From NCBI RefSeq assembly GCF_019931215.1, contig NZ_JAIOUB010000002.1:744001-808000 (forward strand): a DNA stretch of 64,000 nt. Direction: 5' to 3'. The translations under genes and the position numbers were made by a program. Each line of letters starts with the position of its first letter. The first letter of the stretch is position 1. This document shows positions 29,019-39,201 of this stretch, one piece after another. The stretch is from Alcanivorax limicola (GTDB taxonomy: Bacteria > Pseudomonadota > Gammaproteobacteria > Pseudomonadales > Alcanivoracaceae). Under the pieces are notes generated by a model. That model was given only the letters and a program-made list of their open reading frames with translations. It was not told the origin of the DNA and did no database searches.

Positions 29019-29252
29019 TCAGCGCGGTCGTCGCTCATTCTTGTTTGCGCTCGCTGGCCCATGCTCATGCTGACGACCGTGACTACGGTGTAGAAACAGG
29101 TGCATCAGCGGGCAAGCGAGCAGGACCAGCAGCGGCAGCCACGGGCGCAGATGTTCGCCATGATCGAGCAGGAGTACGTAGAACGCTGCTGCTCCCAGCA
29201 GCAGTAGGCACCCGGCATGCAAGCGATGCCAGCGGTATTGTGAGCGGGGCAT
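29019..29252 (-). CDS. DUF2933-family small membrane protein
   Basis: This 77-residue protein has two closely spaced membrane helices (about 10-28 and 34-52) and the family motif HGEHLRPWLPLLVLLACPLMHLFLHRSHG. The histidines and cysteine around the second helix might bind metal. DUF2933 proteins often sit next to copper or mercury genes; the function is unknown. It is the last gene of the reverse copper operon and ends 16 bases from the convergent DUF411 gene. The ATG has AAAGGAG upstream. Confidence 0.82.
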   Translation of the reverse strand: MPRSQYRWHRLHAGCLLLLGAAAFYVLLLDHGEHLRPWLPLLVLLACPLMHLFLHRSHGRQHEHGPASANKNERRPR

Positions 29253-29313
29253 GATTCTCTCCTTTCTGGTTACACAACACCGGTGTTCACCGGTGCTGTA
29301 TAACCACGTTTTG

Positions 29314-29613
29314 CTAGCGGTGTTGATGACGCTTCTCGCGACTTTCCTGTTGGGTGCTGGCCGGGTCCTCGGCATGCAGGTGCGTCATCTCCTGCATCTG
29401 TTCGGTCATCAATTCCAGATGGGCAATGACCTGTTGCAGGCGCCCGGCATCATCGGTTTGCGCATGGATGCGTGCCATGCTTTGTTGCAGCGCTTCGGCG
29501 TGTCGCGCCATGTTGTCGGCCATCGGGCAGGCGGCCAGGGCAGGGCTATGCAGGGCCAATGCCAGCAAGCTGACGAGGGCGGTGCCGGTCAAGGTTTTCA
29601 GTGACGTTTTCAT
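29314..29613 (-). CDS. Small secreted helical protein in the copper operon
   Basis: This 99-residue protein has a signal peptide ending at about SPALA-A (residue 27). The mature part is helical and rich in Met, His and Gln (MARHAEALQQSMARIHAQ, LELMTEQMQEMTHLHAED) and ends in KRHQHR. The length and helix-rich composition recall CpxP- or Spy-like periplasmic chaperones, but no LTxxQ motif is present, so this is only analogy. The Met/His content would suit Cu(I) binding. It starts 17 bases after the P-type ATPase stop with AGGAG upstream. Confidence 0.6.
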   Translation of the reverse strand: MKTSLKTLTGTALVSLLALALHSPALAACPMADNMARHAEALQQSMARIHAQTDDAGRLQQVIAHLELMTEQMQEMTHLHAEDPASTQQESREKRHQHR

Positions 29614-29630
29614 GGTGTTTCTCCTGGTCA

Positions 29631-31949
29631 TTACTGTAGTCGGGACTGTAGTTGGGAAGAGTGGTTCGGCGACCGGAAGCGGCGCCGGAGCAGCAGCGAA
29701 TTGCCGATCACCGACAGCGAACTGGCGGTCATGGCAATAACGCCGATCATGGGGTGCAGCAGTCCGAGGGCGGCGACGGGAATGGCGGCGGCGTTGTAGC
29801 CGCTGGCCCAGAGCAGGTTCTCGACGATCTTGCGGAAGGTGGCCTGTGACAGGCGCATGGCCTCGACCACCCCGCTGAGTTCGCCGCGTACCAGGGTCAC
29901 GTCTGCGGCTTCGATGGCCACATCGGCGCCAGCACCGATGGCGATGCCGACATTGGCCTGCTTCAGCGCCGGCGCATCATTGATACCGTCGCCCACCATG
30001 GCAACGTGTGGGCCAAAGGTCTCCTGCAACTGGCGGATGGCGGCGACCTTGCCTTCGGGCAAGACACCGGCGCGCACTTCATCGATGCCGACCTGGCGCG
30101 CGACCGCCCGGGCGGCGCGTTCGTTATCGCCGGTGATCATCACGACGTGCAGGCCGAGGCGATGCATGGCGGCAATGGCGGCGGCGGAGTCATCCTTCAC
30201 TGTGTCGGCCACCGCTACGAGGCCGAGTGCCTGACCGTTGCGGGCGACCAGCACGACGGTGCAGCCGCGCGATTCCAGTTCGGCCAGCTGTTCATCCAGG
30301 GCGTCGAGGCCGCTGATGCCGTGCTCCGCCAGCAAGGCGCGATTGCCGATCAGCACCTCGTGCGCATCCACCTGGCCGGCAACGCCGCGCGCGCCGAGAG
30401 AACGAAATTGTGTCACCTGCCCGGGCGTGATGCTCTGTGCCCGGGCGCCGTCGACAATGGCCCGGGCAATCGGATGCTCCGAGGCATATTCGACGGTCGC
30501 CGTCAGCTGCAGCAGGGTGTCGTGATCGATGCCGGCGGCCGGTGTGACCTGGATCAGCGTGGGTTCGCCGCGGGTGATGGTGCCGGTCTTGTCCAGCACG
30601 ATCGCCTTGACGTCCTTGAAGGTCTGGATGGCCTCGCCAGAGCGAATCAGGATGCCGCGCTCGGCGCCGATGCCGGCGCCGACCATCAGCGCGGTGGGCG
30701 TGGCCAGGCCGAGCGCACAGGGGCATGCAATCACGAGCACGGCGATGGCTGCGATGATGGCCACCGTGCCGGTGCCCGCCTCGGCATTGACCCAGGGCAG
30801 AAACGTCGCGCCCCACACCAGCACGGGACGCATCGCCTCGCCGGCCACCAGCCACAGCGTCAGGCTGGCCAGCGCGGTCAGTATCACCAGGGGCACAAAA
30901 CGCCCGGTCATACGATCGGCAAACTCCTGGATCGGCACGCGTGAGCCCTGGGCTTCATCAATCAGCCGAATGACCTGTGCCAGGAAGGTATCGTCGCCAA
31001 CACGCGTTGCCCGCACACGTAACCGTCCTTCCTTGTTGACGGTGGCGCCGAGCACACTGTCGCCGACCTGCTTGTAGACCGGCACGGATTCGCCTGTGGC
31101 CAGCGATTCATCCACATGGCTTTCGCCGTCGATGACCTCGCCGTCGGTCGGGATGCGGTCGCCGGGGCGCACAATCATGATGTCGTCGGGTACAAGCTCG
31201 CGCACGCTGATCTGCTGCTCTTTGCCGTCACGCTCGATGTTTGCGGTTTTGGCGCCAAGGGTGAGCAGGCGTCGGATCGCCTGCGACGCGCTGCCCTTGG
31301 CGCGTGCCTCCAGATACCGGCCGAGCAGGTGGAAAGTCATGATGGTGGCGGCCATCTCCATGAAGGAGGTCATCGGATAAACGAAGCCGATCAAGCCGAT
31401 AAAGTAAGGCGGCAGGCTGCCAAGCGAGATCAGCACGTCCATGTTCGCCTGACGGTTTCGCAGCGAGCGCCAGGCGGCCTTGTGGGTGGCGGCACCGCCA
31501 TACAGAAATACCACCGGGAAGGCGAGCAGGGCGACCAGCACGAGATAGCCGGGCAGCGGCTGCCAGAACATGTGCGGGACCATGATCAGCATGATCAGCG
31601 TTGCCGGCACCGCCGCGATCCACAGGCGTCGCCGCGCCTGCGCCAGATAGGCCAGATCCACGGCCACGTCTTCCTCGGCATCCACGGTCTCGTCATGCAG
31701 CGCCGCCACCGCGTACCCGGCCTGCTCCACCGCCTGGCGTATCGTGTCGGCATCGGTGCGCTGTTTATCGATGTCCACGGTGACCCGGTGGCTGGCGATA
31801 TTGGTGCTGATACTGAGCACGCCGTCGAGCCGCTCCAGCGTGCGGCGAATGATACCGGCGCAGTGATCGCTGCCCATGCCGGGTACGTTCAGCTGCAGTT
31901 GGGCGGTGTCTGTGCTGGTGTCTGTGTTGGTGACCGTGTCCGTGCTCAT
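29631..31949 (-). CDS. Second Cu-type P1B ATPase with degenerate N-terminal metal-binding domain
   Basis: This 772-residue transporter has an HMA domain in which GMxCxxC is replaced by GMGSDHC, leaving only Cys30. The core is intact: CPC in [14 protein letters not shown] (Asp453), GDGINDAPA and TGE (SLATGES). The last helices have YN (GYNAAAIPV) and MTASS, which is the Cu(I)-type pattern. The N-terminus is preceded by a Thr/Asp-rich tail. ATG 31949 overlaps the stop of the DUF2231-like gene as ATGA. A role in loading copper for export or into a cuproprotein, rather than bulk efflux, is possible given the separate CopA (inference). Confidence 0.9.
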   Translation of the reverse strand: MSTDTVTNTDTSTDTAQLQLNVPGMGSDHCAGIIRRTLERLDGVLSISTNIASHRVTVDIDKQRTDADTIRQAVEQAGYAVAALHDETVDAEEDVAVDLAYLAQARRRLWIAAVPATLIMLIMVPHMFWQPLPGYLVLVALLAFPVVFLYGGAATHKAAWRSLRNRQANMDVLISLGSLPPYFIGLIGFVYPMTSFMEMAATIMTFHLLGRYLEARAKGSASQAIRRLLTLGAKTANIERDGKEQQISVRELVPDDIMIVRPGDRIPTDGEVIDGESHVDESLATGESVPVYKQVGDSVLGATVNKEGRLRVRATRVGDDTFLAQVIRLIDEAQGSRVPIQEFADRMTGRFVPLVILTALASLTLWLVAGEAMRPVLVWGATFLPWVNAEAGTGTVAIIAAIAVLVIACPCALGLATPTALMVGAGIGAERGILIRSGEAIQTFKDVKAIVLDKTGTITRGEPTLIQVTPAAGIDHDTLLQLTATVEYASEHPIARAIVDGARAQSITPGQVTQFRSLGARGVAGQVDAHEVLIGNRALLAEHGISGLDALDEQLAELESRGCTVVLVARNGQALGLVAVADTVKDDSAAAIAAMHRLGLHVVMITGDNERAARAVARQVGIDEVRAGVLPEGKVAAIRQLQETFGPHVAMVGDGINDAPALKQANVGIAIGAGADVAIEAADVTLVRGELSGVVEAMRLSQATFRKIVENLLWASGYNAAAIPVAALGLLHPMIGVIAMTASSLSVIGNSLLLRRRFRSPNHSSQLQSRLQ

Positions 31950-32524
31950 GGTTGAGGGCCTCCCCGCGTGGTGGTCGTTGGTCGCGGGCGCCAGAGCCAG
32001 GCCAGGCCGAGAAACAGCAGCGCGCCGGCCAGCGTCAGCACCAGCATCCAGCCGGGCAGATAAAAAGTGGTGTAGATCTCCCAGCCGAGGGCGCGCAGCA
32101 GGCTGCCGATCATGGTTGGATTGCCGATAAGATGGCCGCCGAGGGCGCCGGTGACGCCGAGCAGCGTGACGCCGATCAGCGCCAGTGCCGGCATCAGCAG
32201 CCGCCAGCTGCCGTGCCAGATCAGGTTGCCGCCACGCCAGCAAAGCGCCAGCAGCAGCACCCAATAGGCCAGCGTCCAGCTGGCGGCGAGCAGGTGGTTG
32301 CGCGCCAGCGGTGAGGCGCTGACGGCTTCCAGCGGCCAGATCAGCAGCCCGGCGCTGAAGGTGATCAATCCCATCAGCGCTGCCCACAGCAGCAGCAGCG
32401 GCAAAAGACGTGCTGCGGCCTGTGCCAGTGTCGCCGCGGACAGGCTGCGCCAGACGATGATCAGGGTCGCCGTGATCCACAGCGCCACAGGGAAATGGGA
32501 CAGCAGGGCGTGATAGGCGCTCAT
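31946..32524 (-). CDS. DUF2231-like multi-spanning membrane protein
   Basis: This 192-residue protein has about five membrane helices. The N-terminal [14 protein letters not shown] and the [11 protein letters not shown] segment resemble DUF2231, whose conserved histidines have been suggested to bind haem in membrane b-type cytochrome-like proteins (inference from family position). It lies between the haem-domain gene and the P-type ATPase, overlapping both by 4 bases. Its place suggests that it works with the haem-domain protein. There is no direct evidence of function. Confidence 0.62.
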   Translation of the reverse strand: MSAYHALLSHFPVALWITATLIIVWRSLSAATLAQAAARLLPLLLLWAALMGLITFSAGLLIWPLEAVSASPLARNHLLAASWTLAYWVLLLALCWRGGNLIWHGSWRLLMPALALIGVTLLGVTGALGGHLIGNPTMIGSLLRALGWEIYTTFYLPGWMLVLTLAGALLFLGLAWLWRPRPTTTTRGGPQP

Positions 32525-33963
32525 GAGGTGCTCCTTGCCGGGCGCGGCAGCAGGCTGAACAGGGTGGCGGCAAAGCCGACGATGAGCAGCAGCCCGGCGC
32601 TCAGAGTCCACAACCACTGGCGGGTGATCTGCTGGCGGAATTCGCCTTCGACCGCGTAATGGGCCAACTGCTGCTCGCTGTGGCGCGCCCGCGCCGGGAT
32701 ACCCTGGCGCATGGCCTTGGCGCCGGCATGGCGGCGGGACAGCAGCGATGCATAGGTCACCTGGCCGGGGTAGAACAGGGTCAATTCGAGACTCGATCGC
32801 TGTGACCAGTCCGGTGCACTGCCGGCGAAGCGGTCGGCGCGCAGTGTCGCGTCGCGGCCGAGACCGAGCTGGAACGGCAGAGAAACGTAATGCCAGCGGC
32901 TGCCGCTGGCATCGCGATGCACAGCGACGGCGAGGTCATAGCTGCCCTGGTCGTGCAATATCTTGTCTTCCAGCGGAAAGCCGGTGTCCAGCGCCCGCGC
33001 CAGCACCAGTTCCCAGTGTCCGTCCTGCCAGCGCGCTGAACCGACAACGCGGATCGCGCCGCGCGAGCCGTCGGCATGCTGCAGCAGCAGTCGTGGCAGG
33101 GTATCGCCGACTTGCCAGGGGTGCTGCGGGTCGAACGGCACCGCCTGATCGCGGGACAGGAAATAACGGCTGTCGAAATCGGTGGTGGTGGTGATTTCAG
33201 ACCAGCGCAGCGCCGGTTGCCCGAGGGACGGATCGAACATGAAGTGTGGCAGGCCGGTATCGCTGTCCTGATTGCTGCTGAAGGTGCCGCGGCCGCTGTC
33301 GTTCAGGCGGTATTCGGCCACATGCTGGTCATCGGCCATGCCGACCGGGTTGGAGCGGTGCGCGCGCCAGTGCCAGAGATCGAGGAAATAGCCGGCCTGG
33401 CGCTGGCGGGCCAGGGTGTCGGCATCCACCAGTGCGTCCCAGTCATGCGGGGCCTGGCGGGTTGCTGGCAGATACTTGCGCACATCGCTGGCGCCCAGAG
33501 TGGCGCCGAGGTGAGGGTGGGCACGCACGTTGGCGGCATCGACCGCGTCGGACATGAAGCGCTGGCCGCCATGGGCGGTGATGTAACCGCCGAACAGGCG
33601 GAATTCTGCGACCCGGCCGTCGTCGACCAGCATCGTCAGGCGGTCTTCATAGAGGCCATCCGGGTCCTGGCCGACCGGGCTGGTGCCGTGGCGCTGCCAG
33701 TGCTGGCCGTCGAAGCGCAGCATGTCCATGGCGATGTGAGGACGTTCTGCGGGCCAGCGGTAGCGGAACCAGATTTCCTCTTCGTTGTAGGCCGCCTGCA
33801 GGGTCAGTGGCATCAGCAGCTGCTGCGGGATGACGATATTGCGTTGCGGGTCATCGCGAATAATGCCGCGACCATGGCTGAGCCAGGCCAGCAGTAACAG
33901 GGTCGCGAACAGAGCGCCGGCAAAGAGCAGACGCCGGTCGGCCGCAGTCGATGTGGGACTCAT
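32521..33963 (-). CDS. Ethylbenzene-dehydrogenase-type haem-binding-domain protein with two membrane anchors
   Basis: This 480-residue protein has an N-terminal helix (about 12-28) and a C-terminal helix (about 450-470). The large periplasmic part between them is beta-rich and shows [13 protein letters not shown] (about 59-71), a feature I associate with the haem-b-binding ethylbenzene dehydrogenase gamma-subunit-like fold. A second domain-like region starts near residue 225. There is no CXXCH, so haem would be non-covalent. It is locked in the cus-like operon by 4-base overlaps at both ends. A redox role beside copper efflux is inferred; the ligand and partner are unknown. Confidence 0.68.
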   Translation of the reverse strand: MSPTSTAADRRLLFAGALFATLLLLAWLSHGRGIIRDDPQRNIVIPQQLLMPLTLQAAYNEEEIWFRYRWPAERPHIAMDMLRFDGQHWQRHGTSPVGQDPDGLYEDRLTMLVDDGRVAEFRLFGGYITAHGGQRFMSDAVDAANVRAHPHLGATLGASDVRKYLPATRQAPHDWDALVDADTLARQRQAGYFLDLWHWRAHRSNPVGMADDQHVAEYRLNDSGRGTFSSNQDSDTGLPHFMFDPSLGQPALRWSEITTTTDFDSRYFLSRDQAVPFDPQHPWQVGDTLPRLLLQHADGSRGAIRVVGSARWQDGHWELVLARALDTGFPLEDKILHDQGSYDLAVAVHRDASGSRWHYVSLPFQLGLGRDATLRADRFAGSAPDWSQRSSLELTLFYPGQVTYASLLSRRHAGAKAMRQGIPARARHSEQQLAHYAVEGEFRQQITRQWLWTLSAGLLLIVGFAATLFSLLPRPARSTS

Positions 33964-36900
33964 GGTGACACCTCCTTGATTGAGGCCGGCGCAGGCCGGC
34001 GCAGCAGGCGGAACTCCTGGTGCCAGGCGTAGAGCACCGGCACCGTGATCAGGTTGAGCAGGACGAACAGCAGGCCACCGACCGAGGGAATTGCCATCGG
34101 GATCATCAGGTCAGCACCCCGGCCGCTGGCACTGAGGACCGGTAGCAGGGCCAGAATGGTGGTGGCGATGGTCATCACTGCCGGGCGGAGGCGTCGCATG
34201 CCGCCCTCCATGGCGATAGCGCGTACGGCGGCGACACTGTCCGGCGGTGTCGCGCGCATGCGCTGTGTCAGGTAGGTAGCCATGACCACGCCGGTGTCGA
34301 CCGCGATGCCAAACACGGCCAGGAAGCCGACCCAGACGGCGACGCTGAGATTGATCGGTTGCAGCTGGAACAGGTCGCGCATGTTGACGCCAAATACGGC
34401 GAAGTTGGCAAACCAGCTCTGGCCATACAGGTGCAGCATGATGAAGCCGCCCGCCCAGGCAATGGCGATGCCGCTGAACACGATCAAGGCCGTGACGGTG
34501 CTGCGGAACTGCAGGTACAGGATCAGGAAGATCAGCAGCAGCGAGACCGGTATCACCAGTTGCAGGGTGCGTGTGGCGCGCAGTTGATGCTGGTACTCGC
34601 CAGCGAACGCATAGCTCACGCCGGTCGGGATATGCACGTCGCCGCTGTTGATGCGCTGCGCCAGGTAATCCTGCACGCCCTCGATGATGTCCACTTCTGC
34701 CAGCGCCGGTTGCCCGCCGAAGGTGACGTAGGCCGTCAGGAAGGTGTTTTCGGCGCGAATCATCTGCGGACCGCGCACGTAGTTGATCTGTGCCAGTTGG
34801 CCCAGCGGCACGCGGTTGCCGTCGCCGGTATCGATCAGCACTCGCGCCAGCTGCTCGAGGGTATTGCGTTGTTCGCGCGCGTAGCGGATGCGCACCGGAT
34901 ACCGTTCGCGCCCCTCGACGGTTTGCGTGACACGCTGGCCGCCGACGGTCAGCGCGATGGCCTCCTGGACATCCTGCATGGCCAGCCCGTAGCGGGCGAT
35001 GGTGCGGCGATCCGGTACGATTTCCAGGTAGGGCTTGCCCACCACCCGGTCGGCGTTGATCGTCTCCGGCAGGATACCCGGTGCGTCGCGCAGCAGTGAT
35101 TCAAACAGGTTGGCCATCTGCTCCAGCGTATCCAGATCTGGTGCGCTCAGCTTGATACCCATGCTGGCGCGCATGCCGGTCTGCAGCATCAGGAGCCGGG
35201 TTTCGATCGGTTGCAGCTTCGGTGCCGGAATCACCCCGGGTAACTCGGCGGCGGCAACAATCTCGTGCCAGATGTCGTCCGGCGAGCGGATATGATCGCG
35301 CCACTGACGGTAGGGGCGCCCGCGCCGGTCCGGGATCAAGGCGCCCGTCGCGTCGCGCTCGAAGCTGTCGCTGTGCCGGTCATAGCGAAAGTTGATGCGC
35401 CGTCCTTGCGCGTCAGTGCGGTACTCGCTGTGGTATTGGATGATGGTTTCGATCATCGACAGTGGCGCCGGGTCGAGGGCGCTGTCCATGCGACCGAGCT
35501 TGCCGGCCGCCAGTTTTACTTCCGGTATGGCGCTGATCGCCTGATTCTGCCGCGTCATCACGTCCAGCACTTCGCTGATGGCGGCGTGTGGCATGGTGCT
35601 GGGCATCCACAGGAAGCTGCCTTCGTCGAGCGCAGGGCGGAACTCGCGTCCGAGCCCGGGCAAGGTGCGGCTGGCCGCCTGCCACGGCGTGCTGTGGCGC
35701 AGTTCCAGACCCACTGCCGCCAACGGTTTGGCCAGTGGCGCCAGCGTGCGATCAAACCCGATCCAGCTGAGCGTGCCAGCCAGCACGACCGCTGCCGGGA
35801 GCAGCAGAAAGACGCCCTTGTGCACCAGCGCCCAGCGCAGCAGCGCCGGGTAGCACATCATGAACAGCCACAGGAGGCCGAGGAGGGCGGCAAACAGCAG
35901 CAGGATAAACAGAATGTTGCGCAGCATGCCGGGCGCCGGGCCGAGAGGCTCCCAGACCAGGGCCAATACCACCAGCAGCACCAGGATGCAGGCCAGCGCT
36001 GGCAGCCGCCCGGCATACGGACGCAGGGCCGCCGGCAGCGGGCTGCCGCGCAGCTGCCAGAACGCCATCGCCGCCAGGGCCAGTGTGGTCAGCAGGAGCC
36101 ACAGCCAGCTGTAGTGAAGCGCCAGCGCCAGCAGGGGGATGGCCACCAGTGCCAGTGTCAGACCGCGGCGGCGCGCCGCATCGAAACGCAAGAGCAGCTG
36201 CAGCAGCGTCGGCACCAGCGTCAGGGTCAGGATGACCGCCGCCAGCAGCACGAAGGTCTTGGTCCAGGCCAGCGGCGTGAACAGTTTGCCTTCGGCGCCG
36301 GTCATCGTGAATACCGGCAGGAAGCTGATCACCGTGGTGGCAATAGCGGTGATGACCGCTGACCCCACTTCCTGTGTGCCTTGCAGCACCTGTTCGTACA
36401 GCGACTCGTCAGGGTGGTCCCGGGTGCGGCGAATAATGTTCTCGGCGACGATGATGCCCATGTCGACGATGGTGCCGATGGCGATAGCAATGCCGGCCAG
36501 GGCAACGATATTGGCATCGATGCCGAACAGACGCATGGCGATGAAGCTCATCAGTACGGCCAGTGGCAGCAGTAGTCCGACCGCCATGGCCGTGCGCAGA
36601 TGCATCAGCAGTGCCAGCACGACCACTGCGGTGACCAGCAGTTGCTGGGTCAGCGCGTCGTTCAGGGTGCCGAGCGTTTCCTGGATCAAGTGGGTGCGGT
36701 CGTAGAAGGGCACCAGGGTGACCTGGCTCAGGGTCAGCCAGGACGGCCACTCGCTGCGCGGGTGGCTGCGCAGCCACTGCAACCAGGCCTCGTCATCGGC
36801 CGTGTGCTGCCAGCTCTGGTCCACCGGTAATTGCTGCGCGGTGGCAAAGCGGCGCACGTCTTCGGGGCGGGTGGTCTGCCAGTCGATCACAGCGCGTGCC

Positions 36901-37916
36901 GGCAGGCCGGTGCTGAGCGTGTCAATGCGTTCCCGGGTATTGTGGATCGCCTGCATCGGGTTGTAGCCCTCGCGCACCGTGACCACGCCGCCAACCGCTT
37001 CGGCGCCGTTGATGTCCAGCGCGCCCCGGCGGTCGGCCGGGCCCAGCGTGACATGGGCGATATCGCGAATACGCAGCGGTGTCTGATCGGGCCCCGGTCG
37101 CACGACGGCCTGCTCGATATCCTCCAGCGAGCGGATGAAGCCGACGCCGCGCACCAGGTACTCGACACCGTTGATCTCGGTGGTGCGGGCGCCCATGTCC
37201 AGATTGCTGCGGCGCACGGCATTCAATACGGCGGACAGTGGTATGCCATGGACCTGCAGGGCCTCCGGGTCGAGATCGATCTGGTACTCCCGCACATGGC
37301 CGCCCAGCGACGCCACCTCACTGATGCCTTCAGCGGCCAGCAGCGCAAAGCGCACATACCAGTCCTGCAGGCTGCGCAGTTCGTGCGGCGCCCAGCCGCC
37401 GGTGGGCTGGCCGTCCGGGTCGCGGCCTTCGAGGGTATACCAGTAGACCTGGCCGAGCGCGGTGGCGTCTGGCCCCAATGCCGGCTGCACGCCGTCGGGC
37501 AGGGTGCCGGATGGCAAGCTGTTGAGCTTTTCCAGCAGGCGCGCCCGCGACCAGTAGAAGTCGATGTTGTCGTCAAAGATCACGGCAATCGAGCTGAAGC
37601 CGAGCATGGACAGGCTGCGCACATCCTTGACGCCCGGCACCCCCATCAGGGTTACCGACAGCGGATAGGTCAACTGGTCCTCGACATCCCGTGGCGAGCG
37701 GCCGGGCCAGTCGGCAAACACGATTTGCTGGTTCTCGCCCAGGTTGGGAATGGCATCCACCGGCACCGGCGAGCGTGGCAGGCCGGTATCCCAGTCAAAC
37801 GGCGCCACGGCGATGCCGGTGCCGATCAGCAGCAGTGTCGCCAGCAAGACCACGGGCTTGCGTGTCAGGCAGAAATGGATCAGTGCGTTGAGCGGGCCGC
37901 GGCCGTCAGTGGACAT
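33960..37916 (-). CDS. cusA: CusA/CzcA-family heavy-metal RND efflux pump, enlarged
   Basis: This 1318-residue inner-membrane pump is much larger than typical CusA or CzcA (about 1,040). It shows PNLGENQQIVFADWPGRSPRDVEDQLTYPL, the VPFYDRTHLI stretch and the TM4 proton-relay segment IVDMGIIVAEN (about 480-490), resembling the HME4 (Cu/Ag) class. Apparent insertions lie near residues 342-395 (before VPFYDR), 585-690 (extra hydrophobic helices) and 830-872. Methionine-rich LLMLQTGMRASMGIKLS near the porter domain may form a metal path. It overlaps cusB and the haem-domain gene, so it is part of one operon. Cu/Ag specificity is inferred from motif and context. Confidence 0.88.
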   Translation of the reverse strand: MSTDGRGPLNALIHFCLTRKPVVLLATLLLIGTGIAVAPFDWDTGLPRSPVPVDAIPNLGENQQIVFADWPGRSPRDVEDQLTYPLSVTLMGVPGVKDVRSLSMLGFSSIAVIFDDNIDFYWSRARLLEKLNSLPSGTLPDGVQPALGPDATALGQVYWYTLEGRDPDGQPTGGWAPHELRSLQDWYVRFALLAAEGISEVASLGGHVREYQIDLDPEALQVHGIPLSAVLNAVRRSNLDMGARTTEINGVEYLVRGVGFIRSLEDIEQAVVRPGPDQTPLRIRDIAHVTLGPADRRGALDINGAEAVGGVVTVREGYNPMQAIHNTRERIDTLSTGLPARAVIDWQTTRPEDVRRFATAQQLPVDQSWQHTADDEAWLQWLRSHPRSEWPSWLTLSQVTLVPFYDRTHLIQETLGTLNDALTQQLLVTAVVVLALLMHLRTAMAVGLLLPLAVLMSFIAMRLFGIDANIVALAGIAIAIGTIVDMGIIVAENIIRRTRDHPDESLYEQVLQGTQEVGSAVITAIATTVISFLPVFTMTGAEGKLFTPLAWTKTFVLLAAVILTLTLVPTLLQLLLRFDAARRRGLTLALVAIPLLALALHYSWLWLLLTTLALAAMAFWQLRGSPLPAALRPYAGRLPALACILVLLVVLALVWEPLGPAPGMLRNILFILLLFAALLGLLWLFMMCYPALLRWALVHKGVFLLLPAAVVLAGTLSWIGFDRTLAPLAKPLAAVGLELRHSTPWQAASRTLPGLGREFRPALDEGSFLWMPSTMPHAAISEVLDVMTRQNQAISAIPEVKLAAGKLGRMDSALDPAPLSMIETIIQYHSEYRTDAQGRRINFRYDRHSDSFERDATGALIPDRRGRPYRQWRDHIRSPDDIWHEIVAAAELPGVIPAPKLQPIETRLLMLQTGMRASMGIKLSAPDLDTLEQMANLFESLLRDAPGILPETINADRVVGKPYLEIVPDRRTIARYGLAMQDVQEAIALTVGGQRVTQTVEGRERYPVRIRYAREQRNTLEQLARVLIDTGDGNRVPLGQLAQINYVRGPQMIRAENTFLTAYVTFGGQPALAEVDIIEGVQDYLAQRINSGDVHIPTGVSYAFAGEYQHQLRATRTLQLVIPVSLLLIFLILYLQFRSTVTALIVFSGIAIAWAGGFIMLHLYGQSWFANFAVFGVNMRDLFQLQPINLSVAVWVGFLAVFGIAVDTGVVMATYLTQRMRATPPDSVAAVRAIAMEGGMRRLRPAVMTIATTILALLPVLSASGRGADLMIPMAIPSVGGLLFVLLNLITVPVLYAWHQEFRLLRRPAPASIKEVSP

Positions 37917-39201
37917 GTTCCCCTCCGCGTCCGCCGGTCGGCGCCATCATGCTGGGCAAGCCGCGAATCTGCCGTTCGCTGTCGAGACGGAAGGCGCCCT
38001 CGGTCACCAGTGTTTCACCCGCCTCCAGACCGTCCAGCACGATGTAGTAGTCACCGACTTCGGCGCCGAGCGTGACCTGACGTGGCTCAAACGTGGCGGG
38101 CTCTTCGGTGGTGCGGACATAGACCAGGGCGCGACGGCCGGTGAGCAGCGGCGCACTGCGCGGAATCACCACGGCCGCCGGTTGCGGGAGCGACAGCCGT
38201 GCCCGGGCCAGCATGCCCGGCCGCAATACGCCGTCCGGATTGTCCAGCGCCAGCCGCACGCGTGCTGTACGGCGGCGCTCGTCGAGCATAGGCTCCACCA
38301 GTGTCACGCGAGCATTGAAGCGGCTGCCCGGCAGGCCGTCGATCTCAACCTCGGCGTTGACGCCGGGCGTCAGGCCGGCCAGATCCTGTTCGTACGCCTC
38401 CAGCAGCACCCACACTCGCGACAGATCGGCCAGCCGGTACAGGGGGCTGCCGGTACTGACGTAGTCGCCCTCGCGCACCAGTTGCTCGATAACGGTGCCC
38501 GCCTGTTGTGCATGGACCGGCAGGTGCTGGCGGGGGCGTCCCGCAGCGAGGATGGCGTCGATGGTGGCGTTGTCGATATCCAGCAGGCGCAGTCGTTGTC
38601 GGGCGGCGTTCTGCAGGTTGCTGTCGCCTTGCTGGCGCGCTGCCCGGGCGGTCTGCAGCAGGGCCTCTTGCTCGGCCATCAACTCGGCGCTGTAGACGCT
38701 GGCCAACAGGGTGCCGCTGTCGATATGGGCGCCGGCACTGGTGACGTAGAGCCGCTCGATGCGGCCCGGAAAGCGGGCCGTCAGGGTGCGCAGCCGCTGC
38801 TCGTCATAGCCGATGCGGCCGGCCAGCGAGAGCTGGCGGGACAGGCTCAGGTATTGGGCTGGCGCGGTGCGCAGTGCCATCAGCGCCTGGGCGCGGTCAT
38901 CGAGCACCAGTGCGGTGTCTGTTGCCTCATGCTCGGTGGTGTGGTCTGCCGTTCTGACCGGCACCAGTTGCATGCCGCAGATCGGGCAGCGGGCGTTGGC
39001 GTCGTCAAGCCGTACCTGCGGATGCATGGCACAGGTGTATTGCTGCCGGGCCGCGCTCGCTGGCAGGAGGCTGCTACCGGGCACGGGGCTGGCGGGCGCC
39101 GCGTGCTGGTGGTGCGCATCATCGCTGCTGGCCGCGGGTACGAGGCCGGTGGTGAGCAGCGCCAGCAAAGTCAGTGGCAGTGGCTGCAGGAGGCGTTTCA
39201 T
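37906..39201 (-). CDS. cusB: CusB-like periplasmic adaptor of the RND system
   Basis: This membrane-fusion protein (431 residues) links the inner-membrane pump to the outer-membrane channel. It has a signal peptide, a His-rich patch (DDAHHQHAA) and a heavy-metal-binding domain YTCAMHPQV...CPICGMQLVP (about 54-82), which is common in Cu-related CusB proteins. The barrel-sandwich and beta-barrel pattern (GRIERLYVTSAGAHIDSGTLLASVYS and the VWVLLEAYEQDLAGL stretch) is typical. It overlaps cusC by 4 bases and cusA by 11. The methionines of the known CusB metal site were not checked by alignment. Confidence 0.87.
   Translation of the reverse strand: MKRLLQPLPLTLLALLTTGLVPAASSDDAHHQHAAPASPVPGSSLLPASAARQQYTCAMHPQVRLDDANARCPICGMQLVPVRTADHTTEHEATDTALVLDDRAQALMALRTAPAQYLSLSRQLSLAGRIGYDEQRLRTLTARFPGRIERLYVTSAGAHIDSGTLLASVYSAELMAEQEALLQTARAARQQGDSNLQNAARQRLRLLDIDNATIDAILAAGRPRQHLPVHAQQAGTVIEQLVREGDYVSTGSPLYRLADLSRVWVLLEAYEQDLAGLTPGVNAEVEIDGLPGSRFNARVTLVEPMLDERRRTARVRLALDNPDGVLRPGMLARARLSLPQPAAVVIPRSAPLLTGRRALVYVRTTEEPATFEPRQVTLGAEVGDYYIVLDGLEAGETLVTEGAFRLDSERQIRGLPSMMAPTGGRGGEHVH

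Noticed and set aside
36831-38075. Long plus-strand frame across the cusA/cusB junction
   Set aside because: It runs antisense to two motif-rich genes and shows only low-complexity sequence.
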